NCBI GenBank assembly: GCA_016708765.1
Contig: JADJFD010000001.1
Span: 248,001-312,000, forward strand
Direction: 5' to 3'
Origin: Chitinophagaceae bacterium
GTDB taxonomy: Bacteria; Bacteroidota; Bacteroidia; Chitinophagales; Chitinophagaceae
Length of the DNA stretch: 64,000 nt
The notes beneath the pieces are model-generated. The model saw only the letters and a program-made list of their open reading frames with translations. It was not told where the DNA came from and searched no databases. The position numbers and the translations under genes are program-made. Each line of letters begins with the position of its first letter. Within the stretch, counting starts at the first letter, position 1. This document shows, piece by piece, positions 27,796 through 36,400 of the stretch.

Positions 27796-28431
27796 ATGAC
27801 AGACGCAAAAGCAGTTGCAGAGAAACTTTTACAGGTCAATGCAGTTAAATTGAACCCAGAGAATCCATTTACATGAGCCAGCGGTTGGAAGAGTCCGATC
27901 TATTGTGATAACAGAAAGGTGCTTTCTTTTCCATACATCAGAGATTTTATTAAATCTGAAATGTGCAATGTAGTGTTTGAGAAATTTCCTGATGCAGAAT
28001 TACTGGCAGGTGTTGCCACAGCAGGAATACCCTGGGGAGCAATGGCTGCAGATCAATTGAAACTACCCTATATCTACGTTCGCCCAAAACCTAAAGAACA
28101 TGGATTAGGAAACCAGATTGAAGGCTATTATGAAAAGGGAAAGAAAGTAGTGGTGATAGAAGATCTTGTTTCTACCGGAAAAAGCAGCTTACAAGTAGTA
28201 GAAGTATTGAAACAGGAAGGGATAGAAGTGATAGGAATGGTTTCTATATTTACGTATGGATTTGCTGTTGCAACGGATGCTTTCAGTACTGCATCATTGC
28301 CCTATCAATCCTTAACTGATTATGCTACATTAATAGAATCAGCGATTCAAAAAGGAATGGTGAAACCTGAACAGGAATCGGTTTTGTTAAAATGGAGAGA
28401 TGATCCGGCTAACTGGACAGGTGTTTCGTAA
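27796..28431 (+). pseudogene. pyrE: orotate phosphoribosyltransferase with in-frame TGA
   Basis: Reading from ATG 27796 gives NPENPFT-stop-ASGWKSPIYCDNRK. The stop (27874-27876, codon 27) replaces the Trp of the conserved PFTWASG motif; a single G-to-A change (TGG to TGA) explains it. Downstream the enzyme is complete, with the PRPP loop VVVIEDLVSTGKSS and RPKPKEHGLGNQIEG. The full length would be 211 residues. It converts orotate to OMP in pyrimidine synthesis. Internal initiation would lack the first strands. Whether the stop is real cannot be told from one sequence. Confidence 0.9.
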
Positions 28432-28452
28432 TTTTAAGCAAATAATTTACCT

Positions 28453-28839
28453 ATGAAGCAATTATTACTTGCAATCGCATTTTTCGGCTTTGGATCAACA
28501 GGGTTTTCCCAAACAAAGCCATTATTGATTGCAACAATTAAAACTCCCAATGCTCTTTGCGCAGTTTGTAAAACAAGAATTGAAGCATATGTGAAGCGTT
28601 ACGATGGAGTGTTGGAAGCAACGGTAAATTATCGCAAAGGGGAAACCAAAGTAAAGTACCTGACAGACAGAACAGATATAGAACAAATTAAAACAGCTAT
28701 CGCTAATTGCGGCTACGATGCGGATGATGTGCCTGCAGCAGAAGATATTTATAACAGACTTCCGAAATCCTGTAAGAAGTTTGAAGATGGAGGAGGGCAT
28801 CCTAAGCCTAAAGTTTCACCACCACCTCCACCACAATAA
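28453..28839 (+). CDS. secreted heavy-metal-associated (HMA) domain protein
   Basis: 128 residues: signal peptide of about 19 residues, then a single ferredoxin-like HMA domain. The metal-binding pair is Cys-Ala-Val-Cys in NALCAVCKTRIEAYV, and ANCGYDADDVPA is the typical end of the fold. The C-terminus is Pro-rich (HPKPKVSPPPPPQ). It probably binds Cu(I) or a similar soft metal in the periplasm. It lies 21 bp after pyrE, perhaps in the same transcript. A terminator hairpin follows. Confidence 0.82.
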   Translation: MKQLLLAIAFFGFGSTGFSQTKPLLIATIKTPNALCAVCKTRIEAYVKRYDGVLEATVNYRKGETKVKYLTDRTDIEQIKTAIANCGYDADDVPAAEDIYNRLPKSCKKFEDGGGHPKPKVSPPPPPQ

Positions 28840-28866
28840 TCAAAAAACCATAGAAGAAAATATAAC

Positions 28867-28896
28867 AAGGGAAATCAGAATAGCTGAGTTTCCCTT
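28867..28896 (+). terminator. rho-independent terminator
   Basis: AAGGGAAA (28867-28874) and TTTCCCTT (28889-28896) form the stem, and TTTT follows. Confidence 0.8.
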
Positions 28897-28952
28897 TTTT
28901 CATGTCTTAAAGCTTTAGAAAGGAAAGCAGCACATTTTGCGAAGCAAAATTA

Positions 28953-28989
28953 TATCTGTGAGAATCTGTCTAATCCGTGAAATCTGTGG
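28953..28989 (+). repeat. short degenerate ATCTGTG array
   Basis: ATATCTGTG, AGAATCTGTC, TAATCCGTGA, AATCTGTGG: four 9-10-bp units in one orientation, after the HMA gene terminator. No gene or inverted partner was found within a few hundred bases. Confidence 0.5.
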
Positions 28990-29014
28990 TCTTGTATTTA
29001 TTGATGTAAGTTGG

Positions 29015-29479
29015 CTATTTAAGCAACTCCCGTAGATTTTGCTTACCCTCATATTTTATCGGGTAATTGATATATACAATGCCTTTTCCAAGTTTTGCCT
29101 TTCCGTTTACTTTTATCATCACCTCGGGGTTTAAAAAAGCCAATATAGAGCTTTGAAGAATCTTGCTCATATCCACCTGCAACTTAACCGGAAGTCTAAA
29201 CAGATTATTGGCCGGTATATTAATAAGTGAATCAACTGTAAAATGTCCCAAAAAATTGTTATCCAGCCAGGCTTCTCCCTCTGCACTTTTTAGCTTTAGC
29301 CTGGTATTATTTGGGTTTGAATAAACAATATCAAGGTTCAAGGTAGATTCAGACAATCCCAGCTTGCCGAGCTTGATATTTTCTATGCTTTGAAATTCCG
29401 GGTCTTTTATTGATCCGCAGGAGGAGAGCACCCCAACAATAATAAAAATCAATAAAAAGAGAACAGGTGTTTTTGTCAT
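29015..29479 (-). CDS. LEA type 2 family lipoprotein
   Basis: 154 residues with a lipoprotein signal ending LSSC. The mature domain (SIENIKLGKLGLSESTLNLDIVYSNPNN) is an Ig-like LEA14/WHy fold: a first block ending in NPN, then D-N-F-L-G and IPANNLFRLPVKLQVD. Bacterial members are periplasmic or outer-membrane lipoproteins of unknown role, often linked to desiccation or membrane stress by analogy with plants. It borders the accessory island on the right. Confidence 0.8.
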   Translation of the reverse strand: MTKTPVLFLLIFIIVGVLSSCGSIKDPEFQSIENIKLGKLGLSESTLNLDIVYSNPNNTRLKLKSAEGEAWLDNNFLGHFTVDSLINIPANNLFRLPVKLQVDMSKILQSSILAFLNPEVMIKVNGKAKLGKGIVYINYPIKYEGKQNLRELLK

Positions 29480-29760
29480 TTGATTTAAAAATGAAATGTA
29501 CGGATTGGTTGGTTAATTCCGCTTCGCAAAAAATCAATAATCTAAAAATATTTTAGTGTCAGGGCTTGGAATTTTGACTATCCCAAAAGAGTAGGAAAGG
29601 GGATTTTCTTGAGGCTTTGTCGGCTTCATTTCGGACCTCAATTTTTCGGAAAAGGGGAGTAATAGGGCAACGACTTCTTAAAACACCCTTATACTATAAC
29701 AACCATCAAGATACCTGTTTTTGGGTTTTGGCGGTTTATGGTATTTGGGAGAAAAATTTG

Positions 29761-29782
29761 CCCCGATTATTCGGGGTTTTTT
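29761..29782 (+). terminator. rho-independent terminator without an upstream gene
   Basis: CCCCGA, loop TTAT, TCGGGG, then TTTTTT. There is no plus-strand gene for more than 800 bp upstream. Confidence 0.8.
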
Positions 29783-30099
29783 ATTTAATAGTTTGAAGTG
29801 CAGATACTTAAAGTAGAATTTTAGGTAAAGTGGTATTTAAGTATCAAAGGGTTGTGGCATATAAAACAATAGAAATACAGTTTAGAATTTATTTAATAAC
29901 CGAAGTGGAAAAGTATGTTACCAATTTTTTTTGGTTATACTACTACTTCTTATTTCCGTTGACTATATTTAACTTGTATTTAAAAAAGCCCCGATTCCCA
30001 TATTCCTGTACTGGATGTACAGTTTTTAGGTATATCAGGACTATTGAGACTTTGGTTTCTTACGGGAAGTAAATACGCCAAAGAACTCTGTAACAAAAT

Positions 30100-30140
30100 G
30101 GAAGCCTTCACTTTACTACGGTGGGAGGCTTTCTCGTTTT
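30100..30140 (+). terminator. hairpin, terminator-like
   Basis: GGAAGCCTTCAC pairs imperfectly with GTGGGAGGCTTTC around TTTACTACG, followed by TCGTTTT. No upstream coding gene is recognised. Confidence 0.5.
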
Positions 30141-30463
30141 GAGACGTAGCTAAATTGATTTAAATAATCTATAATTCATAGCCTGAAATATGCACATTCT
30201 GTGTATAAGCGGATGTTGATAACCTACAATGCAAGCCAGTATTGATTCTTGTCATTTCTTCACAATGAATGTCAGTTTTTAGGGTAATTTATTTTGCGTA
30301 TTTGCAATTAAGATTGTATTCGACAAAAACTTAAAACGTCATCCCTTGAAAGCCTTTGCCAGAATGAGTTTTATTAATCAAATCCTCTGAAACCATTGAT
30401 TTTACTGGTGTTTCAGAGGTGTTCATATTTAGCAAATATTAAAGACAAGTATTTTCAAATGAA

Positions 30464-30661
30464 ATGTTCCCTCCAAAAGATGAAAGATTGATAGAGATTT
30501 ATAAACTTATAGATGATGCTTTTCAGCCGTTTAAAAAAGTAATTGATATATACCCCGATATATTCCAACTTGATTACGACAAAGAGGATGGTTACTTTAT
30601 TTTTTATAATCCAACCGATTTAGAACAGACTGCGAAGTTTCCAGACCAAGTGCCGCAATAA
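30464..30661 (+). CDS. small ORF, unknown function
   Basis: 65 codons, ATG start. The first 45 residues (RLIEIYKLIDDAFQPFKKVI, then DIYPDIFQLDYDKEDGYFIF) look like a genuine small helical protein. The last 22 codons lie antisense to the end of the HEPN-like gene (65-bp overlap), which argues against it or suggests a changed C-terminus. No family is recognised. Confidence 0.35.
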   Translation: MFPPKDERLIEIYKLIDDAFQPFKKVIDIYPDIFQLDYDKEDGYFIFYNPTDLEQTAKFPDQVPQ

Positions 30662-31346
30662 GTTCATCTATTTGTGGTGCTGCGTTCTTTTTCCCAAATG
30701 TAATCTCTGCATAAACAAGAAACCTATCTTGAATGCCTGCTTTTTTATAAAGCCCATGAACCGTCAAAATTTTATCGAGGTATGTAATTGGGTTGTCTAT
30801 CAGACGGCTAAAATAATTTATTAGCAAATCACTTTCATGCTCCAAATAGTAGGTGAATTTGTGTACGACTAATCCTATTATCTTTTCATCTCTATAACGA
30901 TTTATAGCATTTTGTCTTTTTGGATTATTCTGATTTTTAAATTCAGCAACTATTTTATCCAATACTGCGGATAAGTCACTGTACATCATCTTTGCCGTAA
31001 TCACATTTATTTTTTTATCTACACCTGTATTTTCATAAGGAGCATCTTCACTTGTAAGTTTTATGTGATGGGAAATTGAATAGCCATGTACAAGTTTGTT
31101 TCTTAGGTTTACCCATAGATTTAAAGGGATATATTGAGGTAGGTATTCTTTTATAAATCTCTTGTATGTCTGGCTATTTGTTGATTCGTTATCGTTGTAC
31201 ACAAATGAAGATAGTTGGTCTATTAGGCAACTGGATAAAATAAAGGCAGCTATTGGTTTTTTGTTTACGTTGTATTCAACATCTCCTAAAGCATAATCCT
31301 TTAAAGATTTAATAATAGCCTCTATTATCAAATCATCGTCATTCAC
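30597..31346 (-). CDS. HEPN-like protein of unknown function
   Basis: 249 residues, mostly helical. Residues 32-50 (IAAFILSSCLIDQLSSFVY) and the motif LRNKLVHGYS at 81-90 fit the HEPN superfamily. RNKLVH is a complete Rx4H (Arg82, His87), the catalytic motif of HEPN RNases. The start is GTG at 31346, inside a GTGA overlap with the upstream 50-aa gene, so the two are translationally coupled. HEPN proteins are frequent in toxin-antitoxin and phage defence systems. Whether this one is nucleolytic is inference. Confidence 0.7.
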   Translation of the reverse strand: MNDDDLIIEAIIKSLKDYALGDVEYNVNKKPIAAFILSSCLIDQLSSFVYNDNESTNSQTYKRFIKEYLPQYIPLNLWVNLRNKLVHGYSISHHIKLTSEDAPYENTGVDKKINVITAKMMYSDLSAVLDKIVAEFKNQNNPKRQNAINRYRDEKIIGLVVHKFTYYLEHESDLLINYFSRLIDNPITYLDKILTVHGLYKKAGIQDRFLVYAEITFGKKNAAPQIDELIAALGLETSQSVLNRLDYKK

Positions 31347-31495
31347 TTCTTTTTCTTTTTAGGTAGTGGAGTAGTAGCAGCAAGTTTTAGTAGTTCTTCA
31401 AATGTCATTCCCTCCGGTGCTTTGACCGTTATATCATACTTGCTTTTCTTTTTTACTGCTTTCTTTTTGGGGATTGCTTTCTTAGCTTTTGCCAT
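31343..31495 (-). CDS. 50-aa basic protein coupled to the HEPN-like gene
   Basis: Too short for ordinary ORF cut-offs. Reads MAKAKKAIPKKKAVKKKSKY, then DITVKAPEGMTFEELLKLAA and TTPLPKKKKK. Both ends are Lys-rich and the middle is a short possibly folded segment, as in small nucleic-acid-binding or antitoxin-like proteins. Its TGA overlaps the GTG of the HEPN-like gene (GTGA, 31343-31346), and it starts 13 bp downstream of the transposase stop. All three genes are on the minus strand and could be one transcript. Confidence 0.65.
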   Translation of the reverse strand: MAKAKKAIPKKKAVKKKSKYDITVKAPEGMTFEELLKLAATTPLPKKKKK

Positions 31496-31508
31496 GATAG
31501 CTAAGTTA

Positions 31509-32423
31509 CTACTTAGCGATTAAATCTTTCCATTTTAGCCGTCCTTCTGTTTGTTTCAGGGCTGTTTCAAACCTGTTATTATCTTTTTCTTTACGGGAGT
31601 TCCAGCGGTATGTAAATTCATCACAATAGCGGTGTAGATGCTTTGGGCTTACTTGATGGTATGTACCGTACAGTAATCTTTTGAAATGACTAAATGCCCC
31701 CTCTATGCTGTTTGTATAAAAGATGCCGTCTTTAAACTGGTCTTTGGAGTGGTCAACGGTATTGTGTCCTGCAAATTCATAGTTAAGCCCTTTATATCCT
31801 AAGTGGGAATCCGTTACTAATTGAGCATTGGTACTTACATTCTGCCTCACCATATCCTTAAAGGTGTCTTTCTCTATTACTTTTAATCTTGCTTTACCAT
31901 CCCTTTCAAGCAATCCCATAACAGGAGTTTTATTATCCTTTCCGCTTTCCTGCCATGCTTTACGTCTGCCTCTGTGCATATTGGCAACTTTTCCACCGCA
32001 GTACGTTTCATCAATTTCTACAATGTTATCCAGTAGTTCAAATGTTTTAGCCTTCAATATTTCTCTTATCCTACATAGCATAAACCAAGCTGCCTTCTGA
32101 CCTATTCCCAAATCTCTTGCTAACTGGTGAGAGGATATTCCCTTCTTATGAGCAGTAACCAAGTACATAGCAGTAAACCATTTCCCTAAAGGCAGTTTAG
32201 TAGCTTCTAAGAACGTTCCTTTAGTTATTGAGAACCTACTCCCACAAGATTTATTACGGCATTTATAGTGCTTCATATCTCCCATACGATAAGCCCTTTC
32301 AGTAAGACAGTTTGGGCAAATAATATTCCCGTCTGCCCACCTCATTTTTTCAAACATATCCTGACACCTTTCCTCACTTGAAAAGTACTCAATAGCTTCC
32401 GGCAAGGTCTTAAAGTTGAACAT
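31509..32423 (-). CDS. IS1595-family (ISXO2-like) transposase
   Basis: 304 residues. N-terminal zinc ribbon CPNC ... CRNKSC (Cys36, 39, 55, 60), then a helix-turn-helix segment (GISSHQLARDLGIGQKAAW). The catalytic domain carries Asp138 in EIDETYCGGK, Asp205 in LVTDSHLGY, and the third position in TNSIEGAFSHFKR (Asn238/Glu241). The gene appears intact. I could not find terminal inverted repeats, so the element's boundaries are unknown. IS1595 relatives are known to carry passenger genes. Confidence 0.9.
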   Translation of the reverse strand: MFNFKTLPEAIEYFSSEERCQDMFEKMRWADGNIICPNCLTERAYRMGDMKHYKCRNKSCGSRFSITKGTFLEATKLPLGKWFTAMYLVTAHKKGISSHQLARDLGIGQKAAWFMLCRIREILKAKTFELLDNIVEIDETYCGGKVANMHRGRRKAWQESGKDNKTPVMGLLERDGKARLKVIEKDTFKDMVRQNVSTNAQLVTDSHLGYKGLNYEFAGHNTVDHSKDQFKDGIFYTNSIEGAFSHFKRLLYGTYHQVSPKHLHRYCDEFTYRWNSRKEKDNNRFETALKQTEGRLKWKDLIAK

Positions 32424-32435
32424 GGTTATTTAGTT

Positions 32436-32443
32436 TAATTTCG
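32436..32443 (+). promoter_or_regulatory. probable -7 box of the 69-aa gene
   Basis: TAATTTCG, one base from consensus, 14 bp before the ATG at 32458 and between two divergent starts. Confidence 0.4.
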
Positions 32444-32457
32444 TCAAAACAACTTTT

Positions 32458-32667
32458 ATGGAGAACAAAGAATTAATTGTAGCTATTGAAAATCTAACAG
32501 AGTCAGTAGGGAGTTTAAACGCTATTCAAAATGACATCTTCAATCAAGACACTTCGCATGATGATATGGTTTCTTTAAAAGGGAAGATGCAATCGGTAAT
32601 AGATTCAAACAAGGAGTTAAAGGATGCGATTACCGCCCTTGCCAATGTTATGCAGGAACGCCAATAA
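32458..32667 (+). CDS. 69-aa coiled-coil protein
   Basis: 69 residues, acidic and helical, with heptad-like hydrophobics (LIVAIENLTESVGSLNAIQN and MQSVIDSNKELKDAITALAN). It is divergent from the transposase, with 34 bp between the starts, and overlaps the next gene tail-to-tail by 20 bp. It could be a passenger of the element or a regulator. No family is recognised. Confidence 0.55.
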   Translation: MENKELIVAIENLTESVGSLNAIQNDIFNQDTSHDDMVSLKGKMQSVIDSNKELKDAITALANVMQERQ

Positions 32668-32941
32668 CAGACACTCCCTGTAATTCTTCAATCAAATCCA
32701 GAGCAATTCTTTTTGCTTGCTTGTAGGTAAATCCTGCCAGTAGGGTAGTTATTTGCCCCTTCACTTGAATTATTTTTTCCCCACTATCTTCTTTAGTTTC
32801 TAATCCTACAAATTCTTTAGCAAGGGTAGGTAAGGGCTTTTCCCCCTCATTTAATTTACTAACATCTTTATTTTCTGACGGGGTATTATTCGAAGTTGTT
32901 GCCGAGTAATAGCCTTTATAAAAAACAGAAATTTCAGCCAA
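32648..32941 (-). CDS. small protein, unknown function
   Basis: 97 codons, apparently from TTG at 32941, as no ATG is in frame near the start. The first 60 residues are polar and low complexity (NNTPSENKDVSKLNEGEKPL). The last 40 (QITTLLAGFTYKQAKRIALD, then LIEELQGVSVIG) look like a folded helical end. It may be the remnant of a longer gene or a passenger of the insertion. No family is recognised. Confidence 0.4.
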   Translation of the reverse strand: MAEISVFYKGYYSATTSNNTPSENKDVSKLNEGEKPLPTLAKEFVGLETKEDSGEKIIQVKGQITTLLAGFTYKQAKRIALDLIEELQGVSVIGVPA

Positions 32942-33442
32942 TATTATTAGTATTATTAAAAATTGACCATAAAAATTAAATGCTAATATTTTATGTTTTA
33001 TATATTTGCATAAAATATTTATTATTAATATTATACATAAGTTTATGAAAATTAAATATTCAAATTTTTTAAAACAATTCTTGATTCTGTAGAAGAATGC
33101 CCATATGCCTGCTAATTTATTATACTAATAATTATAATTAATAGAAAATCATTTAGTTGTGAATATTTATTAATTATAAAAATGAAATAAAAAATTATGT
33201 AGCTATTTTTTGTTATATAAACTGAGTATTTATAATGGAATCCAGGCTTGAGGATTATAAAAAGCTGGAGTAAGGTTATTAATCTGGTAGCCCAAAACGG
33301 ATATATCTTTCTTTTAGTAGGACGATTTCACTAGAAAATTACAAATCCAATTTTTCCCCAACTGCTTCTAAATCTTTAGATAATCAGATAGTTTTACTAA
33401 ATTCGTTACCTCTTTCTTTAACTACACCGGACTTTGGATTTA
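32942..33442. other. very AT-rich 500-bp gap
   Basis: No gene is supported. 32941-33230 is markedly richer in A/T than its surroundings. It includes an exact 11-bp inverted pair AATATTTTATG / CATAAAATATT (32985-32995, 33009-33019) whose loop holds TATATTTG, a perfect -7 box. The right part (33240-33440) is ordinary AT-rich sequence upstream of the T9SS gene; its promoter is not obvious. Confidence 0.5.
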
Positions 33443-36400
33443 ATGAGAAAACTATACATTTTTAGTACCCTAGTACTCGTGGCTTTATTTAGCCAGTTAA
33501 ATAGCTATTCACAAGATTTTTCCAATAAGGGAAAAGATTTTTGGGTAGCTTATGGCTATCATCAGGTTATGGGGGCAACAGGAAACGGGCCTCAGCAAAT
33601 GGTGCTTTATTTTGCAGCAGAAGAAAACGCAAACGTTACAGTTGCAATTCCTGGAGTTGGATACACGGTAAATTACTTTGTTGCGGCAAACACAGTAGTT
33701 ACATCTAGTCCTATTCCCAAAGTTGGACCTCAAAATGTAACATTAAGAACAGAATCTATTGCGCCAGAAGATAAAGGCATACATATAACCAGTGACAAAC
33801 CAATTGTGGCTTATGCACACATTTATAATTCCAGTGTTTCTGGAGCTTCGATATTGTTTCCAACTAATACTTTAGGTAAGGAGTATTACTCAGTTAATTA
33901 TGACAATATCTCTAATTCGAACAATTCTAATTGTTGGGTTTATGTTATCGCAGCTGACACTGGTACCACAACTGTCGAAATCACTACAAGTGCAAATACT
34001 CAAAACCATGCTGCCGGTATTCCATTTACAATAAATCTAACGCAGGGGCAAGTTTACAATTTATTAGGCGAATATACTAACAGCTTAGGTCGTGGTGTAG
34101 ACCTTACTGGTACAAAAATTAGAAGTATTGCATCAGGAAGCGGTGCATGTAAAAAAATAGCCGTTTTTTCTGGTAGCGGTCGAATAAGCATTACCTGTAA
34201 TGGTTCATCCTCTTCCTCAGATAATTATATGGTTCAGGCTTTTCCTCAAACTGCTTGGGGAAAAAAATTCTTGACAACATCTACAGGAGGAAATCAGTCT
34301 AACAATATTTATAGAGTCTGCGTCTCAGATCCAACAACCGTTGTTACATTAAACGGAGCACCAATCCCATATCCTTTACTAAATAATTTTTATTACGAAA
34401 TACCTGCTTCTACAACACCTAAACTTATTGAAGCCGATAAACCAATTATGGTGGCTCAATATTTAACATCACAAGGGGCTTGTGGAAATGGGTCTCAACC
34501 AGGGGATCCTGAAGTAATTTATCTAAGTTCAGTAGAGCAGAATATAAGTAAGGTGCTATGGAATGCAACTCCAAATTTTAATATACTTCAACATTATTTC
34601 AATGTTATTATCCCTAATACAGGCACGGCCCTTACTTCTTTTAGATTAGATGGAGCACCTATTTCACCGGCACTTTTTACTGTTCACCCGCAGGATCCTA
34701 ATTATTCATACCTTATTCAAAATATAGTTGGTGGACAGCATATTATTCAATCTGATTCAGGGTTTAATGCTATTGCTTATGGATACGGCAATGCTGAGTC
34801 ATATGGGTACAACGCTGGTACTAATATAAAAGATATATTTCAATACATATCGGTTCAAAACCCATACGGCACAGTTAACTTTCCTGCCACTTGTAGAGGT
34901 ACTCCATTTATTTTTTCAATGACGTTTCCTTACCAACCAACTCAAATTAGGTGGGTGTTTGGTGCTTTGCTAAATGCGATGGGAATTGCTGACGTTACAC
35001 TAAATAGTCCTGTACCCACTTCCACTATAATTGTAGCCGGGAAAACTTTGTATGTATACGAATTGCCTGGTACCTATATCATAAATACAATTGGAACTTA
35101 CCCCATAAAAGTTATTGCCAACAATCCCACACCAGATGGATGTAGTGGTGTTCAGGAAATAGACTTTGATGTTCAGGTATTTGAGCCTCCAGTGGCTGAT
35201 TTCAATTTTAATAATGTTTGTTTTCCTAATCCTGTTCAGTTCACAGACAATTCTAATACCAATGGAAGACCTGTAAGTACAAGATTCTGGGATTTTGGTG
35301 ATGCAACAAATTCGACAATTAATAATCCATCTCATCCTTACCTTACACCTGGGTCTTACACTGTAAAATATTCATACATTACAGACGTTGGCTGTATTGC
35401 AGATACAGTTAGCAAAATTGTAACTGTTTCTCCTTTACCAACAGCAACAATATCTGGTGATTTACAAGTTTGCTTAAATGCCGCCTTGCCAAATGTAACA
35501 TTTACAGGAGCTATTGGTATGGCGCCATATACGTTTACATATAACATAAATGGTGGTGCAAATCAAACAATAACGACAGTAAGTGGCAACAGCGTAACAG
35601 TATCTGCACCTACAAATGCGCCAGGTACATTTGTTTATAATCTTGTAAGTATTTCAGATGCAAGTCTGGCTGTTTGTGCACAGCCACAAACAGGGTCTGT
35701 TACTATTCAGGTAAACCCATTACCGACCGCAACTATTTCCGGAACTTTCTCTATATGTAAAATGGAGCAGCTCCAAACATTACATTTACTGCAGCTGGAG
35801 GCGCCGTTGCTCCTTACACATTTACTTACAATATCAATGGAGGGCCTAACCAAACAGTAAGTACTGTGAGTGGTAATTCTGTAACTGTAGCAGTCCCGAC
35901 TAGCGTAGCGGGAACATTTACCTACAACTTACTTAATGTTAGTGATGCAAGTACAACACTTTGTGGACAAGCACAATCAGGTTCTGCAACTGTTACTGTT
36001 ATTGAATTGCCAACAGCAAATATTACCGGAACAACAGAAGTTTGTTTGAACGGAACTTCTCCTTTAATAACTTTTACAGGAACTGGTAATGCTGCTCCTT
36101 ACACTTTTACTTATAACATAAATGGCGGCGTTAATCAAACCGTTACAACAGTAAGTGGAAATTCTGTTACTTTAACAGTACCAACTGGAATGGCTGGAAC
36201 GTATACTTATAATTTGATAAGTATTCAAGATGGGGGTAGTACAAGCTGTTCACAAGTTCAAACTGGTGCTGCAACCGTTATTGTAAACCCATTACCAACC
36301 CGAAACTTTACCACCAACACTCCAACCTGCGTAACAAGAGATATTCAATTTACAGATGCATCAGTTCCCAATGCAGGCGCATTAAGTAATTGGCAGTGGA

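Larger units (their letters stand above)
29480..30463. other. 984-bp stretch without a supported gene
   Basis: No convincing coding frame; the longest frame (29830-30072, 80 codons) looks non-biological. Structures seen: a terminator at 29761-29782; an exact 10-bp inverted pair GATACTTAAA / TTTAAGTATC (29803-29812, 29836-29845); a hairpin at 30100-30140; and an exact 10-bp pair CCTCTGAAAC / GTTTCAGAGG (30384-30393, 30410-30419). Sequence upstream of the first terminator may be an unidentified small RNA. No tRNA or tmRNA features were found. Confidence 0.5.

Noticed and set aside
27874..27876. UGA read as Trp (alternative genetic code)
   Set aside because: prfB is present with its UGA-dependent frameshift, and several intact genes (prfB at 18893, malQ at 55230) end in TGA, while Trp codons elsewhere are TGG.
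29541..29782. tmRNA (ssrA)
   Set aside because: No tRNA-like ends, no T-loop GTTCGAATC-type sequence and no tag reading frame could be found.
29830..30072. 80-codon plus-strand frame
   Set aside because: Composition is unlike a protein (long runs of aromatic and Leu residues, no domain), there is no promoter or start context, and it overlaps inverted repeats.
33235..33270. 12-codon mini-ORF MESRLEDYKKLE
   Set aside because: Too short, no initiation context, no conservation can be judged.
35438..36294. CRISPR-like repeats
   Set aside because: The period is 285-288 bp, all in frame; these are protein domain repeats.
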